Source: Klebsiella pneumoniae (GTDB taxonomy: Bacteria > Myxococcota_A > UBA9042). Taken from it: a DNA stretch of 43,697 nucleotides. A program made the position numbers and the translations under genes. Shown in pieces: positions 8,447-16,383 of the stretch. The number at the start of each line of letters is the position of its first letter. Within the stretch, counting starts at the first letter, position 1. The stretch is from assembly GCA_945889325.1 (NCBI GenBank), contig CAMDBH010000023.1, positions 1-43,697 of the forward strand, given 5' to 3'. The notes beneath the pieces are model-generated. The model saw nothing but the letters and a program-made list of their open reading frames with translations. It made no database searches and was not told the origin of the DNA.

Positions 8447-9556
8447 ATGGCTTCGCAGTTGATCGACCCGATTGCCCTTGCGTTGTCGCCATCCGGCGTG
8501 GCTGCGCGCCAAGCTGCCTGCGCGCCACGGGCCGCGGTGCGGGTCGGCATGCTTATCAACGGCAGAGCTCGACAAATCACAAATGCCAAACATCGTACCG
8601 CGTTGCTGAGCGTCTTGGGCGACGAAGCGGCGGCCGTTGAGACGCCTGACCTCGCGTCCGTGCGACGGGCGTTGGCGCACCTGCTGTGCGTGCGCGGCGC
8701 CAACGTGTTGGCGATCGCCGGCGGCGATGGCACGCTGCACCACGCGGTAAATGCCCTCATCGCACTGACCACTGAGGCTTTTGTTCTAACGGGCGTGCAA
8801 CCGGAGATGCCGAGGCTGCTGATTCTCAATGGCGGCACCCTCAACATTGTAGGTCGCACGGTGGCGATCCACGGTCCTCCGCTGCGAACGCTGCAGAAAT
8901 TTTTGGCCGATTTTGGCGGGTCCCCCCTGTCTCGCGTGCCGGCTCGGCGTCTGTCTTTGCTCGAAGTGCGCAGCAACGGCGCGTCGCCGCGTTTTGGCTT
9001 TGTTTTCGGGTCTGAAGTCGCTTACCACGCGTTGGAGTTGTACGGGCGTTTCGGCGCTGGGTATGGCGGTTTGGCGCGATTCTTGTTCGAGTTTGCCCGC
9101 GGCGCTTACTTCGGCAGCGCGCTGTGGCGGCAAGAGGGTTGGAAAATGGGGCCCTACGCGTCAACCCTAGAGATAGACGGCGAAAAATTTGAACGTTACA
9201 CCGGAGTCTGCGCGTCAACCGTCGACTTGACGCTCGCGATCGCGGCCGTACGCACAATTCGCAGGCCGCTGTTGCAACCCGGTTTCGCCGTGCGGTTGGT
9301 CCAAGCCGTTGAAGCGCAACAGATCGTCCGTTTGATCCCAGCGCTGATGTCCGAGCGCGGTGGCTTCGGGGTTCGCGATTTTGCAGAGGCACATCACCTG
9401 TCACTTTGCGGTCCCTACACGCTCGATGGTGAATGTTTTCATGAGCCTGCGCTGGATTCTCGCCAGTTGTCCCTTGACGTTTCGCTCAGCGCCCAACGCC
9501 TCTACGCCGTTCCTGGTGACTCAGAGGCTGTGAAATATTCATTTCACAGCTGCTGA
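8447..9556 (+). CDS. Diacylglycerol kinase-like lipid kinase
   Basis: A 369-residue member of the DAGK catalytic family (YegS/BmrU/sphingosine-kinase-like). The nucleotide-binding motif is clear: AIAGGDGTLHHAVNALI (about residues 86-102). NGGTLNIVGRTVAI (about 128-141) matches the second conserved glycine/asparagine loop. YTLDGECF near the C-terminus matches the late DGE motif that completes the active site. The enzyme is expected to phosphorylate a lipid headgroup at the inner face of the membrane; the substrate cannot be told. The N-terminal RAAVRVGMLINGRARQ is the usual Rossmann-like first strand with NG. The ATG at 8447 has AGAGG close upstream; a GTG at 8420 is an alternative. The last codons form a perfect 10-bp hairpin. 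Confidence 0.88.
   Translation: MASQLIDPIALALSPSGVAARQAACAPRAAVRVGMLINGRARQITNAKHRTALLSVLGDEAAAVETPDLASVRRALAHLLCVRGANVLAIAGGDGTLHHAVNALIALTTEAFVLTGVQPEMPRLLILNGGTLNIVGRTVAIHGPPLRTLQKFLADFGGSPLSRVPARRLSLLEVRSNGASPRFGFVFGSEVAYHALELYGRFGAGYGGLARFLFEFARGAYFGSALWRQEGWKMGPYASTLEIDGEKFERYTGVCASTVDLTLAIAAVRTIRRPLLQPGFAVRLVQAVEAQQIVRLIPALMSERGGFGVRDFAEAHHLSLCGPYTLDGECFHEPALDSRQLSLDVSLSAQRLYAVPGDSEAVKYSFHSC
9527..9550 (+). other. Perfect hairpin over the last codons of the lipid kinase gene
   Basis: Positions 9527-9536 and 9541-9550 are exact reverse complements (10 bp) with a 4-base loop, ending four bases before the stop codon. No T-run follows, so it is not a standard intrinsic terminator. It could protect the mRNA 3' end or be part of the repeat-rich cluster that continues to 9716. 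Confidence 0.6.
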
Positions 9557-9559
9557 GTA

Positions 9560-9680
9560 GGGGTCAGGTGTTAGCAGTTTCTGCGTGCCTGTTCGGTAAG
9601 TTATTGATATTATCGAGTCTATTCAATGGAATCCGAGTAGGCGGCTGGTCGATCGGCAGAAATTGCTAACACCGGACCCC
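9560..9680. mobile_element. MITE-like element with 25-bp terminal inverted repeats
   Basis: Positions 9560-9584 and 9656-9680 are inverted repeats matching at 23 of 25 bases, starting GGGGTCAGGTGTTAGCA on the left and GGGGTCCGGTGTTAGCA on the right. The 71-base centre is AT-richer than its surroundings and holds no reading frame. No target duplication is obvious beside it. The whole of 9557-9889, a 333-base gap, is otherwise made up of the hairpins listed separately. The layout suggests a non-autonomous element or a REP-type unit moved in trans. Confidence 0.6.
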
Positions 9681-9685
9681 ATTTG

Positions 9686-9716
9686 AGAGCGGTGAAAAGG
9701 TTTTTTCACACGCTCT
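9686..9716. other. 13-bp stem-loop beside the inverted-repeat element
   Basis: AGAGCGGTGAAAA (9686-9698) pairs with 9703-9716 with one bulged A and a GGTT loop. It starts six bases after the inverted-repeat element. T residues lie within the arm rather than after it, so it is not a textbook terminator in either direction, though it may end the lipid kinase transcript. Confidence 0.55.
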
Positions 9717-9830
9717 GAGGCGCAGCAGACCTCGCATAGACGTTGGCAAATTCAATAAATTGCGGTCGCAACGGCTGCAAATCCGCTTGCTTTTGTAGCG
9801 GCGGAGCTATTACCCTAGGCAATTGCAACG

Positions 9831-9860
9831 GCCGCATTTTTTGCGGCGCGCTGCTTTTTT
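9831..9860 (+). terminator. Candidate terminator or attenuator before the CHAT-like lipoprotein gene
   Basis: GCCGCA (9831-9836) and TGCGGC (9842-9847) pair around a T5 loop; eight bases later comes TTTTTT (9855-9860). The start codon of the next gene is 30 bases downstream. The gap between stem and T-run is longer than usual, so this is a tentative call. Confidence 0.3.
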
Positions 9861-9889
9861 GCTCGATGACAGCAAACGCCGAGGTCAGA

Positions 9890-12721
9890 ATGATTCGTCG
9901 CAATGCAGGGTTGGCCGTCTTTTCGCTCTCGCTTACGCTCTTTGGCCTGGCCGCTTGCGGCGCTAGCGAAGATGGCGGCGTTGCGGACACAACGTCCCCA
10001 AATGATGTAGAAAACGTCAACGACGCTGTTGCGGATACCGCGGCAGACCCCGACGCCGCTGGGGACACGGTCGCCGCGCCAGAAATCTCCTCCACCGACA
10101 CTTTAGCCGGACCTGACATCGCCGTCGCCGAAGACTTGGCGGCGGGCGAGGACAGCGTCGATGCGGCCATACCTAGTGATATCAAAGCAGTGGATACAGG
10201 ACCGAAGGCGGTAGACGATTTCAAGGAACTTCTGGTGAAGATCCTCACGCCGTCGGGACGGGACTGGACGCAAAACGAGGGCGAAAAAGTCCAACTGGCG
10301 GGCATCGCGTTTGGCGGCGCGGACAGCGTCAAATGGTCTTGTTTTGACGGCAAAAACACCACTACCGGCGACGCTGCGGGCGGCACCTATTGGACCAGCA
10401 GCATCGTGACACTCACGCCGGGCGACAATTTGATCACAGTGACCGCCACCAAAGGCGAAACCACCGCAAGTGACAGCGTTCACATTGTTTATAATCCGCT
10501 GTTTTCGTTCGACGACGCACCATCGGTCTCGCCCGCTGTGCTTTTTGTCAACGAGTCCGGCAAATTGGTCGTACACATGTCGATCAAAGAAGCGACGGCC
10601 GATGTCGGCCAAAAAAGTATCATCGACCCCAGCTCGATCAAGCTTATCGAAGTGGACTCCTTCGGCAGCGCGCTGCCCGCTTCGGCGGGTACGGCGCTTC
10701 AGGACACCGGCAACGGCGGCAACTGCGACGACGTGCAAAAAGACAGCGTTTTTTCGACGTGTTTGTCGATCTCGAAATCGGTTGTCGGCTCCATCTATTT
10801 TCGCGTGACGGCGACAGCGACGATCGGTATCCCTCCGAATATGAAGAGTTATACCGTCAGTTCGCCGCTTGCGACCGTCGATGTGGTGCCGCACTTTGAC
10901 AAGAACGAGTGCAACGGCATTGTCAATTTGCAGAAAAAAGTCAAAAGCGATTACAGCGCGAGCTTGGCGGCAGACGGACCGAAAAAAGCACAAGCCGCAG
11001 CGATTGCAGCGCTTGTTGCCGACTCTTCCGTGGCGCAGGCCGGACCCGCATCGGGAGACGGCTTTGGCGTCTGGGTGCGCTACAAGACCGGTCGTATCGG
11101 CGCGTTGAACCTTGCACCGGCCGATACCCGCGGCGGTGGCGATGGACCGTCTGCCGCACCGCCGCCGGATTCCAATGCAGATACCCTGACTTTTAGCGTC
11201 GGCACCCGCCGAGCTTTGGCTGTCGCTCCGTTCAATCAACAGTTCAAAAGCGGAAAATGCATTCTTAAACCACCAAGCCCGGCCACTTGCGCGCCGGAAT
11301 GCGGCCCGGGAACCATTTGTGCCAAGGATAGCTGCGAATTTATTAGCACCCTGTGCAGTCCGCCTTGCGCAGATGCACAGGTTTGCATCACAGCCACGGA
11401 CGACGAAGCCGAAATGGCCGGCGCCGGATTGGCGGCGCGTGAATGTCCGCCATTTGTGGTCGATGCGGCGGCAGGTAGCCAAGCCTATCTGAAATATTAC
11501 AGAGAATTGTCGTCCTACGGCGTTGTGGCGATCAGCGGCCACGGCGACGTGTTCTTTGGTGACATGGACGTCACGGCAAAAAAAGCCTTGGATTGGGAGC
11601 ATTTGGGTGCTCAGGAAGTGATTTGGTCGGGTGAAACGGTCAATTGCGACGCCATGTCGACGTCGACCAAAAATTGCGACAAGAATGGCGGCGGATGCGA
11701 TGCCGGACAAAGTTGCGTCAAAACCAGCATGAACGGCGGCGTCTGTGTAGACCACACCCAGGCCGACATCATGAAAGGCCGCGTGGTAATTGGCGATTCA
11801 ACCTACGGCATCACGCCTGCCTTTTTGGCGCGGCACAACGTGGACGCGTTGCCGCAATCGATCATCTATTTGGGCGCTTGCCGCACCATGTACAACGGAT
11901 CGCTTGCGGTGCAGTTGTTCGGTGCCGGCGCTGCGGCCGTTGTCGGGTATAGCGGTTATGTGTCCAACGCCTTTGCGTTTAGCCACGGCTGGCATTTGTT
12001 CGATGGCCTGATCAACAAGCACCAAAGTGTGTTGCAAGCGCTCAATTCGCAAGATGAAGACCCGCTGTACGGCTCAAAAATGCGCATGCTCGGAAACTCC
12101 AAGGCCAACTGCAACGACGCCAATTTGATCAACCCCAGCTGGGACAAGGGCGGCAAACTGACCGGCTGGAAACCCATCGGCGACGGCCGCGTGATTTCGC
12201 GGCTTGGCCTGACTACGCCGGTGGGTGGTAAATATATGGGCATTATTTCAACAGGTTTGGGCTTCACGACCGACAGCGGCTCGCTAGAGCAACCGTTCTG
12301 CGTCGCCTCGGGCGCGACTCAGCTGTGCTACCAGTGGAAATTCTATAGTGAGGAATTTATTGAATACTGTGGTTCGGCCTACATGGACCGTTTTGCTGCG
12401 ACGTTGACCGACAGTGGTGGCAGCAAAATCACCATGACCGACGTGAAGATCGACCAATTGTGCCCGTACGACTGTGGCGGCAAGACGCCGTGTGAAGCCG
12501 GCTCGCTGCAATGCAAGTGCGGTCAGCAGTGGAAAACGTTGACCAATGCCGATCTTGGCTTTGATCAGGGCGGCGTTTGGATGACGCCTTGGCAAAAAAC
12601 ATGTCAAGATGTCAGTAAGTTAGATCCAAAAAAGAAGGTAACGCTGAAGTTCTTCGCCAGCGACACGGGCGATTCGATCTTCGATACCGTTATTTTGCTG
12701 GATGAAGTGACCGTGAAATAG
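9890..12721 (+). CDS. CHAT/caspase-like (clan CD) lipoprotein with Cys-rich knots
   Basis: A 943-residue surface lipoprotein. The ATG at 9890 (GAGG eight bases upstream) opens a signal peptide with lipobox LAAC, Cys23. An acidic Asp/Ala/Thr linker runs to about residue 105. Immunoglobulin-like beta segments (about 115-340) and a Cys-rich segment (about 465-500) follow. A region resembling clan CD peptidases then shows VVAISGHGD with His551 and IIYLGACRT with Cys664, followed by AVQLFGAGAAAVVGYSGYV, as in CHAT domains. A second Cys-rich knot (about 585-621) is inserted between the His and the Cys. The C-terminal 130 residues resemble bacterial surface beta-sandwich modules (FYSEEFIEYCGSAYMDRF, GDSIFDTVILLDEV). 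The catalytic dyad is visible but activity is an inference. It precedes another long lipoprotein by 74 bases. Confidence 0.8.
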   Translation: MIRRNAGLAVFSLSLTLFGLAACGASEDGGVADTTSPNDVENVNDAVADTAADPDAAGDTVAAPEISSTDTLAGPDIAVAEDLAAGEDSVDAAIPSDIKAVDTGPKAVDDFKELLVKILTPSGRDWTQNEGEKVQLAGIAFGGADSVKWSCFDGKNTTTGDAAGGTYWTSSIVTLTPGDNLITVTATKGETTASDSVHIVYNPLFSFDDAPSVSPAVLFVNESGKLVVHMSIKEATADVGQKSIIDPSSIKLIEVDSFGSALPASAGTALQDTGNGGNCDDVQKDSVFSTCLSISKSVVGSIYFRVTATATIGIPPNMKSYTVSSPLATVDVVPHFDKNECNGIVNLQKKVKSDYSASLAADGPKKAQAAAIAALVADSSVAQAGPASGDGFGVWVRYKTGRIGALNLAPADTRGGGDGPSAAPPPDSNADTLTFSVGTRRALAVAPFNQQFKSGKCILKPPSPATCAPECGPGTICAKDSCEFISTLCSPPCADAQVCITATDDEAEMAGAGLAARECPPFVVDAAAGSQAYLKYYRELSSYGVVAISGHGDVFFGDMDVTAKKALDWEHLGAQEVIWSGETVNCDAMSTSTKNCDKNGGGCDAGQSCVKTSMNGGVCVDHTQADIMKGRVVIGDSTYGITPAFLARHNVDALPQSIIYLGACRTMYNGSLAVQLFGAGAAAVVGYSGYVSNAFAFSHGWHLFDGLINKHQSVLQALNSQDEDPLYGSKMRMLGNSKANCNDANLINPSWDKGGKLTGWKPIGDGRVISRLGLTTPVGGKYMGIISTGLGFTTDSGSLEQPFCVASGATQLCYQWKFYSEEFIEYCGSAYMDRFAATLTDSGGSKITMTDVKIDQLCPYDCGGKTPCEAGSLQCKCGQQWKTLTNADLGFDQGGVWMTPWQKTCQDVSKLDPKKKVTLKFFASDTGDSIFDTVILLDEVTVK

Positions 12722-12733
12722 CGGACTAACTCG

Positions 12734-12750
12734 CAAGCCGTCGTGGCTTG
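12734..12750 (+). terminator. Hairpin after the CHAT-like lipoprotein gene
   Basis: CAAGCC (12734-12739) and GGCTTG (12745-12750) form a 6-bp stem with a 5-base loop, 13 bases past the stop codon. The following GTATTCCTAA has few Ts, so termination would be weak. Confidence 0.35.
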
Positions 12751-12795
12751 GTATTCCTAAAAGCGCTGAAAATGCCATCGAGGCGGGGTAGCTGC

Positions 12796-15579
12796 ATGAC
12801 TTGGGGCTTCAATGTGTCAGGTCTGGCACTGTTTCCAATTTGTTTTGCAGTTGCCCTGGGTTGTCAGGCACCCGTCCAAGGTGTTGCAGCGGACTCCGCA
12901 GGCGCGACGGCGGGAGACACCGCACAAGACTCTGGTATTTCTCTAGATTTGGCCAACTCAGATGGCACGGCTGGGCAAAACGACGGACCAAACGACACGG
13001 GATCGGCATCAGGCGGTGTTTGGCTGACCTTTGAGGTCGACGACAGCGCCAACAAAACCTTTGGCGACGGCGACATTAAATGGACGGGATCATTTACCTG
13101 GGATCAAAAAACCCGCGAAATTACGCCAGCTGCGTCGTGGTTGCCGACCGACGGTCCATATCCGCCGCTGTACGACGACGGGCCCGAGCCCGCCGGCCAC
13201 GAACGCGACGGCGCGGTCGCCGGCGATCACATCTTGTCGACCAAAGTTCACTTCACGGTGGCCGAAGATACTGTGTTTGAATATGGGGCGTTGAATGAAT
13301 TCGACAATTGGATGTGGCTGGGTCAAAACGGCAAAATCGCGCTGACCAAGGGCCAAAGCGGTACCGTGGCGGCGGCGGGCCTGAAACTCAAAGCATTTGG
13401 CGGCGTTGATGTGAAAATCGCGTTGGACACCAGCAAACTGAACGCGGCATTCAAGTGGTCGTTGAAAACGCACAAATTTTTTGTCAAAGGCACGCTCAAC
13501 CAGTGGACGCCGGTGCAATTGCTCGACGACGGCCAAGCCGGCGATAGCAAAGCGGATGATGGGATTTTGACCTACGTCCACAAACTGCACTTGGGCAAGC
13601 ACGACGGCTTGCTGGCGGCCGGTGATGAGGTGCAATTCATCTTTGTGGCGACCACTGGCGACACTGAACCGGCAGCGGGGCAGGAATACAAAGGCGCTAA
13701 AGAGGCTTACGCCGATGGCGTGTCGGCCTGGGCCGCGACGGGGGCCGACGGCGCGTTTGCGTCAGTGCCAGTGGTAACTGCCACTGATTCAAAGGGAAAA
13801 TTCAAGAATACGGCGTTTGTCGTACCCAGCCCAGCAGATGGGTGCTCGCCGGCCTGCGCGGCTGATGAAACCTGCACCGCAGGCAAGTGCAGCAAAAGCG
13901 ACCCTTGCAACAACGCTTGCACAGCCGATGAAAAATGCGCAAGTGGCAAATGCGTTGCGATTTTACAGATTACGGCGGTCGAACCGTCCAAGGGCTGGGT
14001 CAGCGGCGCCAGCGCGGTCAAGGTCATTGGCGCTGGTTTTGTCAGCGGCACGACCGTCCTGTTCGCCGAAGCGCTCGCGGCCGATGTGGTGACCGCCGCG
14101 GACGGTAAGTCATTGACATGCAAGACACCCGCCAATGCGGCGGGGCTGGTGAAAGTCAAAGTCAGCAACCCAGACGGCCAATCCGCAGCGCTGGCTGATG
14201 GCTTTTTCTACCAAGCCGTGCCCGTTCCCGCTCTGCATTTGAGTGGTGCGCTTTCAGCCACTGCCAACGACAAGCAGGCCTATGTCGTGACGGCCGTAGC
14301 CAAAGTGCCAACGGTCAGCAATGTTGCAGGGCAAACACCTGATCTTACGGTAGAATTTGGGTATGCCCCCGCTGGTTCGGACGTAGTGACTAATGCTGCG
14401 GCATGGAAGTGGTCGGCAGCGACCTATGTCGACAAAGACGTCGCGAAAGGCGAGGAAAATTGGACAGGTACGCTGCCAGTTTTGCCGATCGGCAGCTACG
14501 CCTGGTTGGCGCGTGCCAAGTGGCAGGGCCAAACCGTGATCGGCGACGGTGACGGGTCAGAAAACGGCGTAACGCCAAAACAATACGGCAGTCTAGCCGT
14601 CTTGCCCAAGTCCACCGCGCCGACGCTGACCGGCGTCGAGCCGCCATGGCTCGCGGCCAAGGGCAGCAGCAAAATCACCTTGCTCGGCGATAACTTGAAG
14701 GTGACTTTTGCAGTGGAAGTCATTTCGACGGCCAAGAACCCGCAAAAAGCGCTGCTGACAAATCCGCTGCTGACCGATAACGGGTTGCAAATCACGGTTG
14801 GGCCGCTGCCGCTGGGCTCAGCGAATGCAACAATCGCCCCGCCCAACTTGGCTGTGCTGACATTGGTCTCTAGTTTAGCAGTAGTTCCGTGGGATTCGCC
14901 GGCTCTGGATGGCCTGTTTTCCGGCGACTGGGATGCCTCTTCAACGGTGGCGACCAACTCCGTCGTCACCGCGTGGGGCGCTGGGCTCAATGAGCTCAAG
15001 TTCGCCAATATCGCCTACGACAAAGACAATTTGTACTTCGGTGTCTCTGGCGTGGTGGAAGCCGGCAATGCGATCGTGGTGTATTTTGATACAGATTACG
15101 GGGCAGCTCCGGCGACGGGCACAAAAAATCCAGGGGATTTCAAGGATGTAAGCGGCGCCGTTGACGATGCCATTTCCAGCGCCCTCTTGAACGCTGAAGC
15201 AAAAATCGGAATTGATTACGCGCTGGCAACCATTGGCATGGCGGGCTTTGATGGCAAAGATTTGGCCAAGTCGACAGCCGCGGGGTGGCGAAATCTAAGT
15301 AACACTGGCGACTTCGGCTGGATCGGAGCCCCGATTGTGTGCGCCGCTAACAGCATCCCGGCCGTGCCGCCGGGCATGGAGGCGGCCATTCCGCTGGCGA
15401 CTTTGTATCCATTGGGTATTCCAAAAACCGGCGTGACCTTGAAATGGCTGGTGGTGATCGGCAACAAGGACGGCACCGCCGTATCCAATCAGTTTTTGCC
15501 GATGCAGCTGGGCCAGCCGGACGCGAAAACCGCGACGACATGGGGCAGCATTCAGGTATTTCCGGCGGCCGCACCCTGA
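12796..15579 (+). CDS. Lipoprotein with IPT/TIG and CBM9-like domains
   Basis: A 927-residue putative surface lipoprotein. The ATG at 12796 gives a compact signal peptide ending FAVALGC (Cys23); an upstream ATG at 12772 is possible. An acidic Gly/Asp/Thr linker (about 25-70) is followed by beta-rich modules; one (HKFFVKGTLNQWTPVQLLDD, about 227-246) resembles starch-binding-like modules. A knot with CxPxCxxxxxCxxGxC spacing lies at about 349-386. One IPT/TIG domain (about 391-472: ITAVEPSKGWVSGASAVKVIGAGF) follows. The C-terminal third (about 700-927) resembles CBM9/DOMON-type sugar-binding folds: NIAYDKDNLYFGVSGVVEAG, IVVYFDTDYG, GMEAAIPLATLYPLGI. No enzyme motif is visible. Binding to an external polymer is an inference. 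Its last 40 bases overlap the next gene in another frame. Confidence 0.82.
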   Translation: MTWGFNVSGLALFPICFAVALGCQAPVQGVAADSAGATAGDTAQDSGISLDLANSDGTAGQNDGPNDTGSASGGVWLTFEVDDSANKTFGDGDIKWTGSFTWDQKTREITPAASWLPTDGPYPPLYDDGPEPAGHERDGAVAGDHILSTKVHFTVAEDTVFEYGALNEFDNWMWLGQNGKIALTKGQSGTVAAAGLKLKAFGGVDVKIALDTSKLNAAFKWSLKTHKFFVKGTLNQWTPVQLLDDGQAGDSKADDGILTYVHKLHLGKHDGLLAAGDEVQFIFVATTGDTEPAAGQEYKGAKEAYADGVSAWAATGADGAFASVPVVTATDSKGKFKNTAFVVPSPADGCSPACAADETCTAGKCSKSDPCNNACTADEKCASGKCVAILQITAVEPSKGWVSGASAVKVIGAGFVSGTTVLFAEALAADVVTAADGKSLTCKTPANAAGLVKVKVSNPDGQSAALADGFFYQAVPVPALHLSGALSATANDKQAYVVTAVAKVPTVSNVAGQTPDLTVEFGYAPAGSDVVTNAAAWKWSAATYVDKDVAKGEENWTGTLPVLPIGSYAWLARAKWQGQTVIGDGDGSENGVTPKQYGSLAVLPKSTAPTLTGVEPPWLAAKGSSKITLLGDNLKVTFAVEVISTAKNPQKALLTNPLLTDNGLQITVGPLPLGSANATIAPPNLAVLTLVSSLAVVPWDSPALDGLFSGDWDASSTVATNSVVTAWGAGLNELKFANIAYDKDNLYFGVSGVVEAGNAIVVYFDTDYGAAPATGTKNPGDFKDVSGAVDDAISSALLNAEAKIGIDYALATIGMAGFDGKDLAKSTAAGWRNLSNTGDFGWIGAPIVCAANSIPAVPPGMEAAIPLATLYPLGIPKTGVTLKWLVVIGNKDGTAVSNQFLPMQLGQPDAKTATTWGSIQVFPAAAP

Positions 15580-16214
15580 AGCTGCTGCTGCTGGATAATT
15601 ACGATTCGTTCACATTCAACCTGCTCGACTTGTTGCAAGCCGCCGCGCGCGATCTAGGTTTAGCGCTGGAGGTGCGTGTGGTGCGCAATGACGCGCAATC
15701 GTTGGATGAACTCAAACTTTGGTTGCCGGATTGCGTGGTCTTGTCGCCCGGACCGAACACCCCGGACGTGGCGGGCATCTGTTTGGAACTGTTGCAGAAA
15801 TGGCTGGGCCAGTTGCCGATTTTCGGCGTGTGCTTGGGCCATCAGGCGTTGGCGGTCGCGTTGGGCGGGCGCCTTACGCGCGCACCGCGGCCGACGCACG
15901 GTAAGCAGGGCACAATCGCCCACGACAACGCTGCAATCTACGGTGAAATGCCGCAAGACTTCCTAGCCATGCGTTACCACAGCCTGATCGTGGATGAGCA
16001 GACGCTGCCCGCCGATCTGCAGGTCACGTCGCGCTTGCATTGCCCGGAAGATGTCGCAGAACATGGCCTGATCATGGGCTTGCGCCATCGCCGTTGGCCA
16101 GCTGAGACGGTGCAATTTCATCCGGAGAGCGTGGGCACACCGCTCGCCGCACAGCTGGGACGCGGCATAGTCAACTGGTTGATGCAACAGCGAACTGCAG
16201 GGGAGATTCACTAG
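15540..16214 (+). CDS. pabA: Aminodeoxychorismate/anthranilate synthase glutamine amidotransferase subunit
   Basis: A 224-residue class I glutamine amidotransferase that supplies ammonia to a chorismate-using partner for folate (PabA) or tryptophan (TrpG). Motifs: LLLDNYDSFTFNLLDLLQ at the N-terminus, VVLSPGPNTPD, the nucleophile loop IFGVCLGHQALAVALGG, THGKQG, AMRYHSLIV and the catalytic His-Glu in VQFHPESVGTP. The two uses cannot be separated by sequence alone and no PabB/TrpE gene is in the window, so the symbol is tentative. The ATG at 15540 lies inside the upstream lipoprotein gene; a CTG at 15576, just at that gene's stop, would start closer to the conserved region. Neither has an obvious ribosome site. 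The next small gene begins one base after its stop. Confidence 0.88.
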   Translation: MGQHSGISGGRTLKLLLLDNYDSFTFNLLDLLQAAARDLGLALEVRVVRNDAQSLDELKLWLPDCVVLSPGPNTPDVAGICLELLQKWLGQLPIFGVCLGHQALAVALGGRLTRAPRPTHGKQGTIAHDNAAIYGEMPQDFLAMRYHSLIVDEQTLPADLQVTSRLHCPEDVAEHGLIMGLRHRRWPAETVQFHPESVGTPLAAQLGRGIVNWLMQQRTAGEIH

Positions 16215-16215
16215 C

Positions 16216-16383
16216 ATGGGACCCGACGCGGGCATGGGCAAGATTTTCGCGGTCGTCGCGACATTTATGTTTGTCTACCGGCTTGTGCAAGGCATTCGCA
16301 CTTGGCGGGGCAACCGATTGCGCAAACGCCTGTTGGCCCAGGCCGAGGCGGAAAAATCGGCCAAGCGCCCAGCGCAAAAATAG
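16216..16383 (+). CDS. 55-residue single-pass membrane protein
   Basis: A small gene with a strong ribosome site (GGGGAG, nine bases before the ATG at 16216). The product begins MGPDAGMGKIF, has one hydrophobic helix (about 9-24: KIFAVVATFMFVYRLV), and ends in a basic, Ala/Lys-rich cytoplasmic-type tail (RGNRLRKRLLAQAEAEKSAK). It starts one base after pabA and its stop codon directly abuts the stop codon of the convergent lnt gene with no base between. No family is recognised. The ribosome site, the membrane-protein composition and the tight packing support a real gene; the function is unknown. Confidence 0.65.
   Translation: MGPDAGMGKIFAVVATFMFVYRLVQGIRTWRGNRLRKRLLAQAEAEKSAKRPAQK

Noticed and set aside
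10103-11755. Long open frame (about 550 codons) on the minus strand under the CHAT-like lipoprotein
   Set aside because: It has no recognisable motif, Arg/His/Cys-rich shadow composition and no ribosome site, while the plus-strand frame has a signal peptide and domains. It is a by-product of GC-rich codon use.
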